From: Xylocopa sonorina
Taxonomy: Eukaryota; Arthropoda; Insecta; Hymenoptera; Apidae
NCBI RefSeq assembly: GCF_050948175.1
Contig: NC_135204.1
Coordinates: 1,355,473-1,419,472, forward strand
Direction of reading: 5' to 3'
DNA: 64,000 bases
Below are positions 63,268 through 64,000 of the stretch, piece by piece. The translations under genes were made by a program, and so were the position numbers. How positions within the stretch are numbered: position 1 is the first letter of the stretch; the number at the start of each line of letters is the position of its first letter. The notes under the pieces were generated by a model, which saw nothing but the letters and a program-made list of their open reading frames with translations, ran no database searches and had not been told where the DNA came from.

Positions 63268-64000
63268 CCGCGTCCTAACTGCAGAGAGACCCTTCCCTCG
63301 TTCTTTCCTCGTCTCTCTTCCGGTCTACATGGCCCTTATTATTATAAAGCAGTTGCCCTGATTCACCCGAGGCCGCGTGCCATTCATTCGCTACTCGTTC
63401 GTCTTCTGGCTGCCCTCCCCACCCCGTCGCCGGCCTTTTTCTTCTCTTCACTTTTTGTCTCGTTACATGCACGGCCTTTCTTCGCAGGCTCGCCGCCGGC
63501 CACGACGCTGAAATCGAAACCGGCGGGTCGACGCCATTATTGCTTCGCTATTGTGCGACGCTCTGTCCTGATCTCGAGTGTTCGCGATCCTGTTCGCCGC
63601 TTCATTTCCCTTTTTCCTACCTGCTTCCGATCGTTCCGCGCGCTCGTTCTTACGCCCCGCCACGAACAATCGCGTTACCAATCGTTTTACACCGTGTCGC
63701 CAAATTTTCGACACAGCTGTTTCAGTCGAATCGGTTGGCCAGACACGGTCGAACGAGATCGTTTGTTCGAGTTGGTTCGAGTTTAAGTCGTACTTGTTCG
63801 CTACGAGTACGTACAAAGTCGAGTGCGACGTATGGTCAACAGAAACTTAATGAAATTGCAAGGGTTTTGAGATTGCTAGATTGCACGATTACTCGAAGGT
63901 CAATCGAGATCAACTCGAAGGCGGTGCAAATTCATTTGGAGATCGGCTGAATTATTTTCAAAGTTGGAGCGCACTTCAAGGTCAATCGGAGGATATATCT

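Overview
This is a stretch of an arthropod nuclear genome, most likely a hymenopteran (bee, ant or wasp). The evidence is long introns with GT/AG borders, moderately GC-rich and visibly CpG-rich DNA, abundant GA/CT, AT and ATT microsatellites, and an insect-like bestrophin. There are no bacterial operons, phage genes, CRISPR arrays or intact transposase genes. Only two protein-coding loci can be supported with confidence, both on the + strand.

Locus 1 (window start to about 22.7 kb) is the 3' part of a bestrophin gene, encoding a Ca2+-activated anion channel. Seven coding exons splice in frame: 1658-1787, 13035-13273, 17344-17475, 17575-17682, 17776-18036, 18205-18463 and 19470-20560. They give about 739 residues with a stop at 20558-20560. 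The exons for the N-terminus and first membrane segments lie 5' of the window. The exon order matches the family fold: cytosolic helices, the VPLVYTQ aperture segment at an exon border, the acidic Ca2+ clasp (NPFGEDDDD), the linker after it, and a long low-complexity Ser/Thr/Pro-rich tail. An 11.2-kb intron separates the first two exons seen here. The first poly(A) signal after the stop is at 22732.

Region 22.8-38.3 kb is intergenic. I see simple repeats and many short fortuitous open frames, plus one ATG-initiated 45-codon frame at 24707 that I list only as a weak candidate.

Locus 2 (from about 38.3 kb) is the 5' end of an unrecognised gene. A GC-rich, repeat-studded leader precedes the first coding exon at 40116-40273, which ends at a good GTAAGA donor in phase 2. 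A 25-codon upstream ORF in the same frame precedes it. No later exon could be identified, so 40.3-64 kb is best read as a very long first intron, possibly with genes I could not resolve. It holds most of the large microsatellites, a short AT-rich island with a double Grainyhead-type palindrome (50641-50660), one candidate minus-strand exon (57565-57812), and a nuclear-receptor-type palindrome (63251-63267).

No clear new biological system is visible. The most testable leads are the alternative bestrophin exon, the 16-residue repeat in its tail, the upstream ORF, and the three palindromic regulatory-type sites.
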